A stretch of 64,000 nt of DNA, taken from contig SFFY01000005.1 in assembly GCA_004556745.1 (NCBI GenBank), positions 5,379 through 69,378 on the forward strand. The letters run 5' to 3'. Positions 43,824-51,706 of the stretch are shown here, piece after piece. Each line of letters begins with the position of its first letter. Positions within the stretch are counted from its first letter, which is position 1. The position numbers were made by a program, and so were the translations under genes. The stretch is from Bacteroidales bacterium. GTDB taxonomy: Bacteria; Bacteroidota; Bacteroidia; Bacteroidales; Bacteroidaceae. The notes under the pieces were generated by a model that saw only the letters and a list, made by a program, of their open reading frames with translations, did not search any database and was not told where the DNA came from.

Positions 43824-45989
43824 ATGCACTTCCTTAAACTTTTTATGGCACTCACAATAGCTGGCCTCGCCGCGAACGCCGCTGCGCAAACGGCGGACGA
43901 ACCGATTATCGGCAAGCAGCAGCCCGCCGAAGGCACGGAGTTGATGACTCCCGAGAACCTTTGGGCAATGGGGCGCATAGGCGGCGTGGAGCAGTCGCCC
44001 GACGGCAAGGCGCTGGCCTACACCGTGACCTATTACAGCGTGAAGCAAAACCGCAGCCGCACTACCATTCACTTGCTCGACACGGAGACCCGCGCCGACA
44101 AACTGCTCACCGTGGGCGCAGGCAGCGAGAGCAGCCCCGCCTTCATTAAGAACGGCACGCGAATCGCCTATCTCGCCGCCGCCGACGGCAAGAGCCAGCT
44201 CTGGGAAATGAACCTTGACGGCAGCGGCCGCCGGCAGATATCCTTTTGCGAAACGGACGTGATAGATTTCCTCTTTTCGCCCGACGGCAAGAAGGTGATC
44301 CTTATCCACGAAGTGCCGCAGCACACCGCCATTCAGCAAAACGACGAAGATCTGCCCAAAGCAACGGGTATGGTGGCCAACGACCTGATGTATAAGCACT
44401 GGGACACGTATGTCACCTCCGCGCCGCATCCCTTCGTGGCGGCGTTCGACGGCGAGCGGGTGGGGCAGGAGCAGGATTTGCTCGAGGGCGAGCCCTTCGA
44501 GTGCCCTATGATGCCTTTCGGCGGCATAGAGCAGCTGGCGTGGAGCCCCGACTCGAAAACCATTGCCTATACCTGCCGCAAAAAGACAGGGCGCGACTAT
44601 GCCATCAGCACCGACAGCGACATATTTATATATAATACAGCCGATGGCACAACCCGCAACGTCTGCAAGCCCGAGGGTTGGAAAGCCCCAGCCTGCGACC
44701 CGCTGCGCAGCCTCGAGCAGCAAGAGGTGAACAATCAGAAAGACGCGCTCGTGGGCTACGACCAAAACCCGCAGTTCTCGCCCGACGGCCGCTACCTCTC
44801 TTGGCTCAGCATGGAGCGCGACGGATATGAGAGCGACCGCACGCGGCTCTGCGTCATGGAACTCGCCACGGGCAAGAAGCAATTCGTGACAGAGGCGTTC
44901 CAGAGCGGCGTGAACGAATTTTGCTGGGACGCCAAGTCTGCGAAGATTTACTTCACCGGCGTGTGGCACGGGCGCACCAATATCTACATGACCGACCTCA
45001 AAGGCAATGTAAAGCTGCTCACCGACGACGTGTGCGACTACACCCTCGTGGGCATCGCGCCGAACGGCAAGCAACTCATTGCCAAGCGCCACAGCATGAG
45101 CAGTGCGGACGAAATCTATGCCGTAGCCCTCGGCAAAAAGGTAGAGGCTGAGGCTTTGACCAAGGAGAACGAGGCGTTTTACCGCCAACTTGCCTTCGGT
45201 GAGGTGAAGGAACGCTGGGTGGAGACCGTGGACGGGCAAAAGGAACTTTGCTGGGTGGTATATCCCCCCAAGTTCGACCCCGCTAAGAAATACCCCGTGC
45301 TCCTCTTCTGCGAGGGCGGCCCGCAGTCGCCCGTCAGCCAGTTCTGGAGCTACCGTTGGAATTTCCAAATCATGGCGGCCAACGGCTACATCGTGATAGC
45401 CCCGAACCGCCGCGGCCTGCCCGGCTTCGGCATGGAATGGCTCGAAGAAATCAGCGGCGACTACAACGGCCTTTGCATGAAGGACTATCTTTCCGCCATC
45501 GACGACATCGCCACCGAACCCTACGTAGACCGGGAACGCCTCGGAGCAGTGGGCGCAAGCTTCGGCGGTTACAGCGTTTACTGGCTCGCCGGACACCACG
45601 ACAAGCGCTTCAAATGCTTCATCGCGCACGACGGCATCTTCAACACGGAACAGCAGTACGTAGAAACAGAAGAGCTTTGGTTCCCCAATTGGGACTTGCG
45701 CAATGCGCCCTGGATACGCGACCGCGAAGGCCGCCAGCGCAGCTGGTTCGAGGATTCCCCGCATCGCTCCGTAGATAAATGGGACACGCCTATTCTTTGC
45801 ATACACGGGCAAAAGGATTTCCGCATCGAGTACACGCAGGCCGAAAGCGCGTTTACGGCAGCCCGCCTGCGTGGCGTACCGGCTCAGTTGCTGCTTTTCC
45901 CCGACGAGAACCACTGGGTGCTCAAGCCGCAGAACGGCGTGCTTTGGCAGCGCACTTTCTTTCGCTGGCTGGACAAATGGCTGAAATAG
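43824..45989 (+). CDS. S9 family prolyl oligopeptidase-type serine peptidase
   Basis: The protein has 721 residues from the ATG at 43824. It has a signal peptide (MHFLKLFMALTIAGLAANAAAQ), an N-terminal beta-propeller with WD40-like PDG repeats (VEQSPDGKALAY, FSPDGKKVILI, FSPDGRYLSWLS) and a C-terminal alpha/beta hydrolase. The nucleophile is in VGASFGGYS, with the likely Asp in GQKDFRIEY and His in DENHWVLKP. It probably trims peptides in the periplasm (DPP-like). It starts 22 bp after yidC, and a family E repeat pair follows. Confidence 0.93.
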   Translation: MHFLKLFMALTIAGLAANAAAQTADEPIIGKQQPAEGTELMTPENLWAMGRIGGVEQSPDGKALAYTVTYYSVKQNRSRTTIHLLDTETRADKLLTVGAGSESSPAFIKNGTRIAYLAAADGKSQLWEMNLDGSGRRQISFCETDVIDFLFSPDGKKVILIHEVPQHTAIQQNDEDLPKATGMVANDLMYKHWDTYVTSAPHPFVAAFDGERVGQEQDLLEGEPFECPMMPFGGIEQLAWSPDSKTIAYTCRKKTGRDYAISTDSDIFIYNTADGTTRNVCKPEGWKAPACDPLRSLEQQEVNNQKDALVGYDQNPQFSPDGRYLSWLSMERDGYESDRTRLCVMELATGKKQFVTEAFQSGVNEFCWDAKSAKIYFTGVWHGRTNIYMTDLKGNVKLLTDDVCDYTLVGIAPNGKQLIAKRHSMSSADEIYAVALGKKVEAEALTKENEAFYRQLAFGEVKERWVETVDGQKELCWVVYPPKFDPAKKYPVLLFCEGGPQSPVSQFWSYRWNFQIMAANGYIVIAPNRRGLPGFGMEWLEEISGDYNGLCMKDYLSAIDDIATEPYVDRERLGAVGASFGGYSVYWLAGHHDKRFKCFIAHDGIFNTEQQYVETEELWFPNWDLRNAPWIRDREGRQRSWFEDSPHRSVDKWDTPILCIHGQKDFRIEYTQAESAFTAARLRGVPAQLLLFPDENHWVLKPQNGVLWQRTFFRWLDKWLK

Positions 45990-46014
45990 GCGCAAATGCT
46001 CTAAGGTCTCACGG

Positions 46015-46106
46015 GTAGGGGCGTTTTGCAAAACGCCCGGAATTTAATCGCATGATTGATTAAGCCATTCGGAGAACTCGGCGGGCGTTTTGCAAAACGC
46101 CCCTAC
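46015..46106. repeat. Repeat family E, complete inverted pair
   Basis: Arms 46015-46039 and 46082-46106 are perfect 25-bp reverse complements around 42 bp, each with an internal GGCGTTTTGCAAAACGCC palindrome. This is the same design as 5006-5102 with T-A in place of C-G at the centre. Confidence 0.85.
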
Positions 46107-46144
46107 TTTTCGCAATCACTATATCAATATATAATAATAAAACA

Positions 46145-47557
46145 ATGACAGAATTAATCCAAAGAAAACTCAACGACAGTGCCGCCGCGCGTTGGACGGC
46201 TCTTGTCCTTGTAGCCTCAATGATGTTTTTCGGCTACATGTTCGTCGACATGATGTCGCCCTTACAGTCGCTCGTAGAGAACCAATACGGCTGGACGCCC
46301 GATGTGTTCGGCACGTATGCAGCGAGCGAGTACATTGTCAACGTGTTCGGCTTTCTCATCGTGGCTGGCATTATCCTCGACAAGTGCGGCATCCGTTTCA
46401 CCGGCGAGCTGTCCGCTTCGATGATGTTCATCGGCGCGTGCATCAAGTATTATGCCATTAGCGAGGCGTTCAAAGGCACGGGGTTGGAAGCATGGCTCGG
46501 TTCTTGGTGGGTGAGTATGCCCGCCAGTGCAAAACTTGCAGCCTTCGGCTTCATGATTTTCGGTTGCGGCTGCGAAATGGCAGGCACCACCGTGTCGAAA
46601 GCCATAGCAAAATGGTTCAAAGGCAAGGAAATGGCCCTCGCTATGGGCCTGGAAATGGCCATTGCCCGCGTCGGCGTGTTCGCCATCTTCTCCATTTCGC
46701 CCATTATCGCCGAGAAGTTCGGCTCGGTGTCCGCTTCCGTAGGTTTTTGCACTGCCCTGCTCTTCATCGGACTGATAACGTACAGCGTGTTCTGCATCAT
46801 GGACCGCAAGCTCGACAAGCAGGTCGGAGCAGGCGAGGCCGGCGAGAATGAAGAAGAGTTTAAGGCCTCCGATTTGAAGAACATCCTCACCAGCCGCATC
46901 TTCTGGGTGGTGGCTTTGCTCTGCGTGCTCTATTATTCCGCCATTTTCCCCTTCCAGCGCTACGGCGCAAACATGCTGCAATGCAACCTTGAAGGCATTT
47001 CCGACATCGAGGCCTCCAACATCTTCCGCTGGTTCCCCATCGGCGCGGCAGTAATCACGCCGTTCCTCGGCTCGTTCCTCGACCACAAAGGAAAGGGCGC
47101 TACGATGCTCATGTGCGGTGCGCTTCTGCTCATTGCCTGCCACCTCGTGTTTGCCTTCGTGCTGCCTGCAACGCACAGCCACCTCATTGCCTACTCCACC
47201 ATCGTGCTGCTCGGCATCTCGTTCGCCCTCGTGCCCGCTGCCCTCTGGCCCAGCGTGCCCAAAATCATCGACGAAAAGGTGCTCGGCAGCGCGTACTGCC
47301 TCATCTTCTGGGTGCAGAACATCGGTCTTTGCTTCGTGCCCGTGCTGATTGGCAGCGTGCTCAACTCTGCCAACGCCGACAACCCGGCAGTGCTTGCCGC
47401 CAAGGCATCAGGTGCAGAGTTCATACCTTACAACTACACCTTGCCGCTTGTGATTTTCGCCTGCTTCGGCGTGGCAGCCCTGCTCCTTGCCGTTTACCTG
47501 AAACTTATCGACAAGAAAAACGGTTACGGCTTGGAAGAACCCAACATCAAGGAATAA
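46145..47557 (+). CDS. Major facilitator superfamily transporter
   Basis: The protein has 470 residues with about 12 predicted transmembrane helices and a cytoplasmic loop near the middle (DRKLDKQVGAGEAGENEEEFKASDLKN). Characteristic MFS pieces are VAGIILDKCGIRFTGE near helices 2-3 and FRWFPIGAAVITPFLGSFLDHKGKG in the second half. The substrate cannot be assigned; relatives include sugar and nitrate/organic-anion porters. Monocistronic, closed by a hairpin. Confidence 0.9.
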   Translation: MTELIQRKLNDSAAARWTALVLVASMMFFGYMFVDMMSPLQSLVENQYGWTPDVFGTYAASEYIVNVFGFLIVAGIILDKCGIRFTGELSASMMFIGACIKYYAISEAFKGTGLEAWLGSWWVSMPASAKLAAFGFMIFGCGCEMAGTTVSKAIAKWFKGKEMALAMGLEMAIARVGVFAIFSISPIIAEKFGSVSASVGFCTALLFIGLITYSVFCIMDRKLDKQVGAGEAGENEEEFKASDLKNILTSRIFWVVALLCVLYYSAIFPFQRYGANMLQCNLEGISDIEASNIFRWFPIGAAVITPFLGSFLDHKGKGATMLMCGALLLIACHLVFAFVLPATHSHLIAYSTIVLLGISFALVPAALWPSVPKIIDEKVLGSAYCLIFWVQNIGLCFVPVLIGSVLNSANADNPAVLAAKASGAEFIPYNYTLPLVIFACFGVAALLLAVYLKLIDKKNGYGLEEPNIKE

Positions 47558-47581
47558 GCAAGCATACACAATATTATATAT

Positions 47582-47623
47582 ATAGGTGGCGGAGCGCGTG
47601 CGTTTCGCCACCTATTCTATTTT
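47582..47623 (+). terminator. Terminator of the MFS gene
   Basis: Stem ATAGGTGGCG / CGCCACCTAT (47582-47591, 47606-47615) followed by TCTATTTTA. Confidence 0.75.
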
Positions 47624-47715
47624 ACTGCCCCTTCTTAACGTGCAAACAGGCTTCTTGATAGGCAAAATTAGCGATAAAAAGAAATAAAGAACGTTTATAG
47701 AGATTATTTGTCGCA

Positions 47716-47744
47716 TTGTCATAGCAGATAAATCGCTAATTTTG
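47716..47744 (+). promoter_or_regulatory. Promoter of the AraC-family gene
   Basis: TTG at 47716-47718 and TAATTTTG at 47737-47744 (18-bp gap), 24 bp before the ATG. TAGCAGATAAATCGC in the spacer echoes the recurring TATCTGCTA word. Confidence 0.6.
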
Positions 47745-47768
47745 CATGTCAATAAGAAATAAACTACT

Positions 47769-48668
47769 ATGGACGGCATTTTAGAACAAAAAGACAAGAA
47801 GGGTGCCCTTGTTGGTGAGGACAACGAACTTTTAGGCTACGCCGATGACGAAGTCTTTGCAGTCGATAACTTTAAGGACATTCCCCACACCAGCATTCAG
47901 CACATTCACCCAATAGTGGTGGTGATTTGCAAAAGCGGCAAATTACAAGTAGTTATCGATGGAAAAGAATATCGCCTTGAGCCCAACGATGCCATCGTGC
48001 TGCTGCCGCACACTGTGACCGACAGTTTCATGGCCTCGCCCGATGTAAGTGTCAGTGCCTTCGGTTTCACGAGTGCACCGCTTGAGCGTTCTATCCATAA
48101 AGGCAAGGACCTTGTGGACTGCATGCTTTATATCCGTTCGCATCCCGTTACAAAGCTTTCCGATGAAGACGTGGAGTTGTTTGAGGCTTATTTCAGCCTT
48201 TTGAAATTAAAGCTGCAACAGCCGAGGCGCATCTATCATCAAGAAACGATGCGCAGTTTCCTGCGCAGTTGCTTCTTTGAACTTTTCTCCATCATCAATC
48301 GCAACAGCCGCTTCCAGCCCTCAGGCGGAATGATTACGCAGTCCGACCTATTGTTCCGCCGTTTCCTATCGCTTTTGCAGGAGAACGGAGGCCACGACCG
48401 CTCGGTAGTTTACTATGCCCAGAAGCTGTGCGTCACGCCGAAATATCTTTCTTCGGCAGTCAAGGCAGCCAGCGGCAGAACCGCGCTTGTATGGATTCAC
48501 GAGTTTTCTATTGAATGTATCAAGCGCAGCTTGCGCTATACCACGCGCACCATTAAGGAAATAGCCGAAGAATTTAATTTCCCCAACGCTTCTTTCTTTG
48601 GCAAATTCGTCAAGTCGCAAATCGGTCTTTCGCCGAAGGAATACCGGCGTAAGCAGACAGAAGTATAA
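47769..48668 (+). CDS. AraC-family transcriptional regulator
   Basis: The protein has 299 residues. The N-terminal cupin-like sensor domain (IVVVICKSGKLQVVIDGKEYRLEPNDAIVLLPHTV) is followed by a C-terminal double helix-turn-helix: YYAQKLCVTPKYLSSAVKAASGRTALVWIHEF and RTIKEIAEEFNFPNASFFGKFVKSQIGLSPKEYRRK. The ligand is unknown. It may control the upstream MFS gene, though no shared operator was identified. Confidence 0.92.
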   Translation: MDGILEQKDKKGALVGEDNELLGYADDEVFAVDNFKDIPHTSIQHIHPIVVVICKSGKLQVVIDGKEYRLEPNDAIVLLPHTVTDSFMASPDVSVSAFGFTSAPLERSIHKGKDLVDCMLYIRSHPVTKLSDEDVELFEAYFSLLKLKLQQPRRIYHQETMRSFLRSCFFELFSIINRNSRFQPSGGMITQSDLLFRRFLSLLQENGGHDRSVVYYAQKLCVTPKYLSSAVKAASGRTALVWIHEFSIECIKRSLRYTTRTIKEIAEEFNFPNASFFGKFVKSQIGLSPKEYRRKQTEV

Positions 48669-48696
48669 TATTAAAGGAATACAATACCCGTAAAAT

Positions 48697-48741
48697 AGAG
48701 AGAGGGATGCGTCGTAACAGGCGCACCCCTCTCTCTTTATA
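48697..48741. terminator. Terminator between the AraC gene and the Cys-rich miniprotein
   Basis: Stem AGAGAGAGGG(A)TGCG with GCGCACCCCTCTCTCT (48697-48711, 48720-48736) and T-rich ends on both sides; it can serve both convergent genes. Confidence 0.7.
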
Positions 48742-48753
48742 GTCAGCAAGTCT

Positions 48754-48960
48754 CTACTTGCTTCCTCCTCTTATTTCCAATGTGATGTCAATATATGACC
48801 GCTTCCCATTTATATATTCAGCGTAGAGTTCTGTTTCGTTTCTTCCTTTCAAAAAATGGCATTTCCCGCAAATTTCACAGTTATGCAGGCATCTCCACTC
48901 ATTCTGTACGTAGTCTAAGCGCTCTTTGCTGGTTGATGACTCAATATCGGGTGGCGGCAT
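48754..48960 (-). CDS. Cys-rich miniprotein (68 aa), unknown function
   Basis: The 68-residue frame runs from an ATG at 48960 to a TAG at 48754-48756. It contains CLHNCEICGKCHFLKGR (C-x3-C-x2-C-x2-C), a probable metal-binding knuckle, then an amphipathic beta-rich tail (TELYAEYINGKRSYIDITLEIRG). There is no signal peptide. I do not recognise a named family. A convergent terminator and an independent upstream gap support it as a gene. Confidence 0.6.
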   Translation of the reverse strand: MPPPDIESSTSKERLDYVQNEWRCLHNCEICGKCHFLKGRNETELYAEYINGKRSYIDITLEIRGGSK

Positions 48961-49042
48961 AAGTTGTGTGCATTATATATGTCTTTATGAGTGATGTTGG
49001 ACGAGTTGTAAGCATCCAACAAAAACTATAAAGTCGCTTTCT

Positions 49043-50089
49043 TTAATTCTTACGCAGTTTCTCGAGTAAATTGCGGTTAAGTTGCAGAAGGTTGTCCGTT
49101 TTCATTTGAAGGGTCGGCGGCAGGGTGGTCAGTTCCTTGAACCATTCGGGAATGGATTGCTGCAAATTGCACTGGCGCACCTTCTTGGCGAACGGATTTA
49201 CCACGACCCTCAGCTGCTGCGGCACGATGCGGATATCTATCTCGGAGGACGAGATGAAAGGGTCGCCGTCGCAATGCACTGCCCCCTCGGAAGGGCGCGT
49301 GATGTGCAGGGCAGAGGTTTGGAATGTCTTGACGTGCGGATTTTTCTCCAAAGAGCCGTTGAAAAGCTGCAGGCAAACCTGTGCGCCCTCCAAGGGCGGG
49401 AAAGGTTCAATCACGACAATGTCGAGCAGGCCGTCCTTCATTGAGGCGTGCGGCGCGATGTAGGCGTTGTTGCCGTACTGAGAAGCGTTGGCACAAGCCA
49501 CCACAAAGGCTTCCTGCTCCAAAACGTCGTCGCTCCCGCCGTCCGTGCTCCTATATTTAATAATGTATCGTTCGGGCTTGTACTTAAATCCCTCTTTAAT
49601 CATGTTCTCGGCGTAGGCCATAGGGCCGCGCCGTCCTGCCTCGGCAAATTTCATGCTGATGAGCGCGTCAAAGCCGATGCCGCAGGTGCAGAAGAAGGGG
49701 TGGTCGTTGAGCGTGCCGTAGTCGAGGGCGTGGATTTCCGCTTGGTTGATGACCTCGATGGCGCGGGGCATGTCCATGGGCAGTTGCAGGTGGCGGGCAA
49801 GGCCGTTGCCCGAACCGCTCGGCACGATGGCGAGGGCAGTCGGCGTTTTCACCAATGAGGCGGCAATTTCGTTTACCGTGCCGTCGCCGCCCACGGCAGC
49901 CACGATGTCGATTCCTTCGGCTGCGGCTTGCCGCGCCAGTTCGGAGGCATGGCCGGCACGCTCAGTGTATACCGTCTGAATGTCAAAGCGGTTCTTGTCG
50001 GTATAGGCATCGGCAATGGCTGCAAAGTCCCTTTTTCGGTTCGTGCCCGAAATAGGATTGACAATATATAATAAGCGTGTCTTGGACAT
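49043..50089 (-). CDS. Diacylglycerol kinase-family lipid kinase (YegS/DagK-like)
   Basis: The protein has 348 residues. Kinase motifs are LLYIVNPISGTNRK, VAAVGGDGTVNEIA (nucleotide-binding GGDGT) and VPSGSGNGLARHL. The central fold ends with CGIGFDALIS and AHASMKDGLLDIV-like residues (APHASMKDGLLDIVVIEPF). It phosphorylates a lipid such as diacylglycerol or a sphingoid base/ceramide. It is divergent from serine palmitoyltransferase, which makes a sphingolipid substrate plausible but unproven. Confidence 0.9.
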   Translation of the reverse strand: MSKTRLLYIVNPISGTNRKRDFAAIADAYTDKNRFDIQTVYTERAGHASELARQAAAEGIDIVAAVGGDGTVNEIAASLVKTPTALAIVPSGSGNGLARHLQLPMDMPRAIEVINQAEIHALDYGTLNDHPFFCTCGIGFDALISMKFAEAGRRGPMAYAENMIKEGFKYKPERYIIKYRSTDGGSDDVLEQEAFVVACANASQYGNNAYIAPHASMKDGLLDIVVIEPFPPLEGAQVCLQLFNGSLEKNPHVKTFQTSALHITRPSEGAVHCDGDPFISSSEIDIRIVPQQLRVVVNPFAKKVRQCNLQQSIPEWFKELTTLPPTLQMKTDNLLQLNRNLLEKLRKN

Positions 50090-50116
50090 ATTATTTCTTC
50101 GCTATATGTACGAGTT

Positions 50117-50148
50117 AGTAAACAAGTAAACGAGCAGAAAAGTAAACA
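50117..50148 (-). repeat. Repeat family F tract 7: four octamers
   Basis: Units AGTAAACA, AGTAAACG, AGCAGAAA, AGTAAACA, starting 27 bp upstream of the lipid kinase start. It forms an inverted pair with tract 8. Confidence 0.75.
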
Positions 50149-50195
50149 AGGGAAGATACTCATAAAAGATATAGTTAGCAAGACTTCTCTGTCTC

Positions 50196-50227
50196 GTTTA
50201 CTCGTTTACTTGTATACTCGTCTACTA
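50196..50227 (+). repeat. Repeat family F tract 8: four octamers
   Basis: Units GTTTACTC, GTTTACTT, GTATACTC, GTCTACTA. With tract 7 it brackets 47 bp in the 322-bp divergent region; otherwise that region is AT-rich with no gene. Confidence 0.75.
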
Positions 50228-50351
50228 AATAAACCCGATTATCTTACTACAAAGTTATGAATATATTTCTCTAAACGGCAGTTTTTGCACTAAAACTTGA
50301 TTTTTGAGCAATATTTCTTAACTAAAAGGGCAGAAAGTCGCATCAAATACG

Positions 50352-50359
50352 TAACTTTG
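50352..50359 (+). promoter_or_regulatory. TAACTTTG promoter box for serine palmitoyltransferase
   Basis: Matches TAnnTTTG, 52 bp before the start codon; the -33 box is weak. Confidence 0.5.
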
Positions 50360-50411
50360 CCGCTGGAAAAACGAATTTGAAAAGGATTTAGCCTTTTCGT
50401 AAAATGACATT

Positions 50412-51599
50412 ATGGGTATTTTACAAGACAGATTAGCAAAGTACACGCTGCCGCAGGAATATATGGCCAAGGGAGTTTATCCTTACTTCCGCGCCATCGA
50501 AGGCAAGCAGGGAACAGAGGTGGAAATGGGCGGACATCACGTGCTGATGTTCGGTTCCAACGCTTACACCGGCCTTCCCGGAGACGAGCGTGTCATAGAA
50601 GCCGGCGTGCAGGCTATGCGAAAGTACGGCTCCGGCTGTGCAGGTTCGCGCTTCCTCAACGGTACGCTCGACCTTCACCTTCAACTTGAAAAAGAACTTG
50701 CAGAATTTGTGGGCAAAGACGAAGCCCTTTGCTTCTCCACCGGCTTTACGGTAAACTCCGGCGTTATTGCCGCACTCACGGGCCGCGATGACTACATCAT
50801 TTGCGACGACCGCGACCACGCCTCAATCGTCGACGGCCGTCGCCTCTCCTTCTCCACGTGCTTGAAATACAAGCACAACGATATGGAAGACCTGGAACGC
50901 CAGTTGCAGAAATGTGCTCCCGAGGCCGTGAAACTGATCGTTGTGGACGGTGTCTTTTCCATGGAAGGCGACCTTGCCAATCTGCCCGAAATCGTGCGTT
51001 TGAAGCATAAGTACAACGCTACGATTATGGTGGACGAAGCGCACGGCATCGGCGTGTTCGGCAAAAACGGCCGCGGTGTATGCGACCACTTCGGACTGAC
51101 GTCGGAGGTAGACCTCATTATGGGCACGTTCAGTAAGTCGCTCGCCTCGATTGGCGGTTTCATCGCTGCTGACAGCTCCATTATCAACTGGCTGCGCCAC
51201 ACGGCCCGCACCTACATTTTCAGTGCCTCCAATACCCCCGCCGCTACAGCCAGCGCCCTCGAAGCCCTGCACATCTTACAGCAGGAACCCGAGCGCATCG
51301 AAGCCCTTTGGGACGTGACGCGCTACGCTTTGAAGCGTTTCAAGGAAGAAGGCTTTGAGATAGGCGAAACGGAGTCGCCGATCATTCCGCTTTATGTGCG
51401 CGACCCGGAAAAGACCTTCGTGGCAACGGCCCGCGCCTTCGATGCCGGCGTATTTATCAACCCCGTCATTCCGCCTGCCTGCGCTCCGCAGGACACGCTC
51501 GTGCGCGTAGCACTTATGGCAACGCATACCAAAGAGCAGGTTGACCGTGCGGTTGCCGCCCTTAAAAAGGTGTTCCAAGATTTGGATATCATCAAATAA
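50412..51599 (+). CDS. spt: Serine palmitoyltransferase-type alpha-oxoamine synthase
   Basis: The protein has 395 residues of the PLP-dependent alpha-oxoamine synthase family. Motifs are GSNAYTGLPGDERV, YGSGCAGSRFLNGTLDLHLQLE, VVDGVFSMEGDLANLPEI, MVDEAHGIGVFGKNGRG and the PLP-lysine site MGTFSKSLASIGGF. It resembles bacterial SPT of Bacteroidales, which condenses serine with palmitoyl-CoA to 3-ketosphinganine. AONS (BioF) and KBL are close relatives, but the N-terminal sequence and lack of bio genes favour SPT. Adjacent divergent lipid kinase. Confidence 0.88.
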   Translation: MGILQDRLAKYTLPQEYMAKGVYPYFRAIEGKQGTEVEMGGHHVLMFGSNAYTGLPGDERVIEAGVQAMRKYGSGCAGSRFLNGTLDLHLQLEKELAEFVGKDEALCFSTGFTVNSGVIAALTGRDDYIICDDRDHASIVDGRRLSFSTCLKYKHNDMEDLERQLQKCAPEAVKLIVVDGVFSMEGDLANLPEIVRLKHKYNATIMVDEAHGIGVFGKNGRGVCDHFGLTSEVDLIMGTFSKSLASIGGFIAADSSIINWLRHTARTYIFSASNTPAATASALEALHILQQEPERIEALWDVTRYALKRFKEEGFEIGETESPIIPLYVRDPEKTFVATARAFDAGVFINPVIPPACAPQDTLVRVALMATHTKEQVDRAVAALKKVFQDLDIIK

Positions 51600-51629
51600 A
51601 ATTATTCTGAGTACAAGTTTATACTTAAA

Positions 51630-51667
51630 AGCGAGGAAAGCCGCGTATGGCTTTCCTCGCTATTTTT
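51630..51667. terminator. Rho-independent terminator
   Basis: 13-bp stem AGCGAGGAAAGCC / GGCTTTCCTCGCT (51630-51642, 51649-51661) followed by ATTTTTG; lies between two convergent genes. Confidence 0.85.
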
Positions 51668-51706
51668 GTTTTGGGACGTATGAATAGACGGGGCAAGGTG
51701 TGCGCC

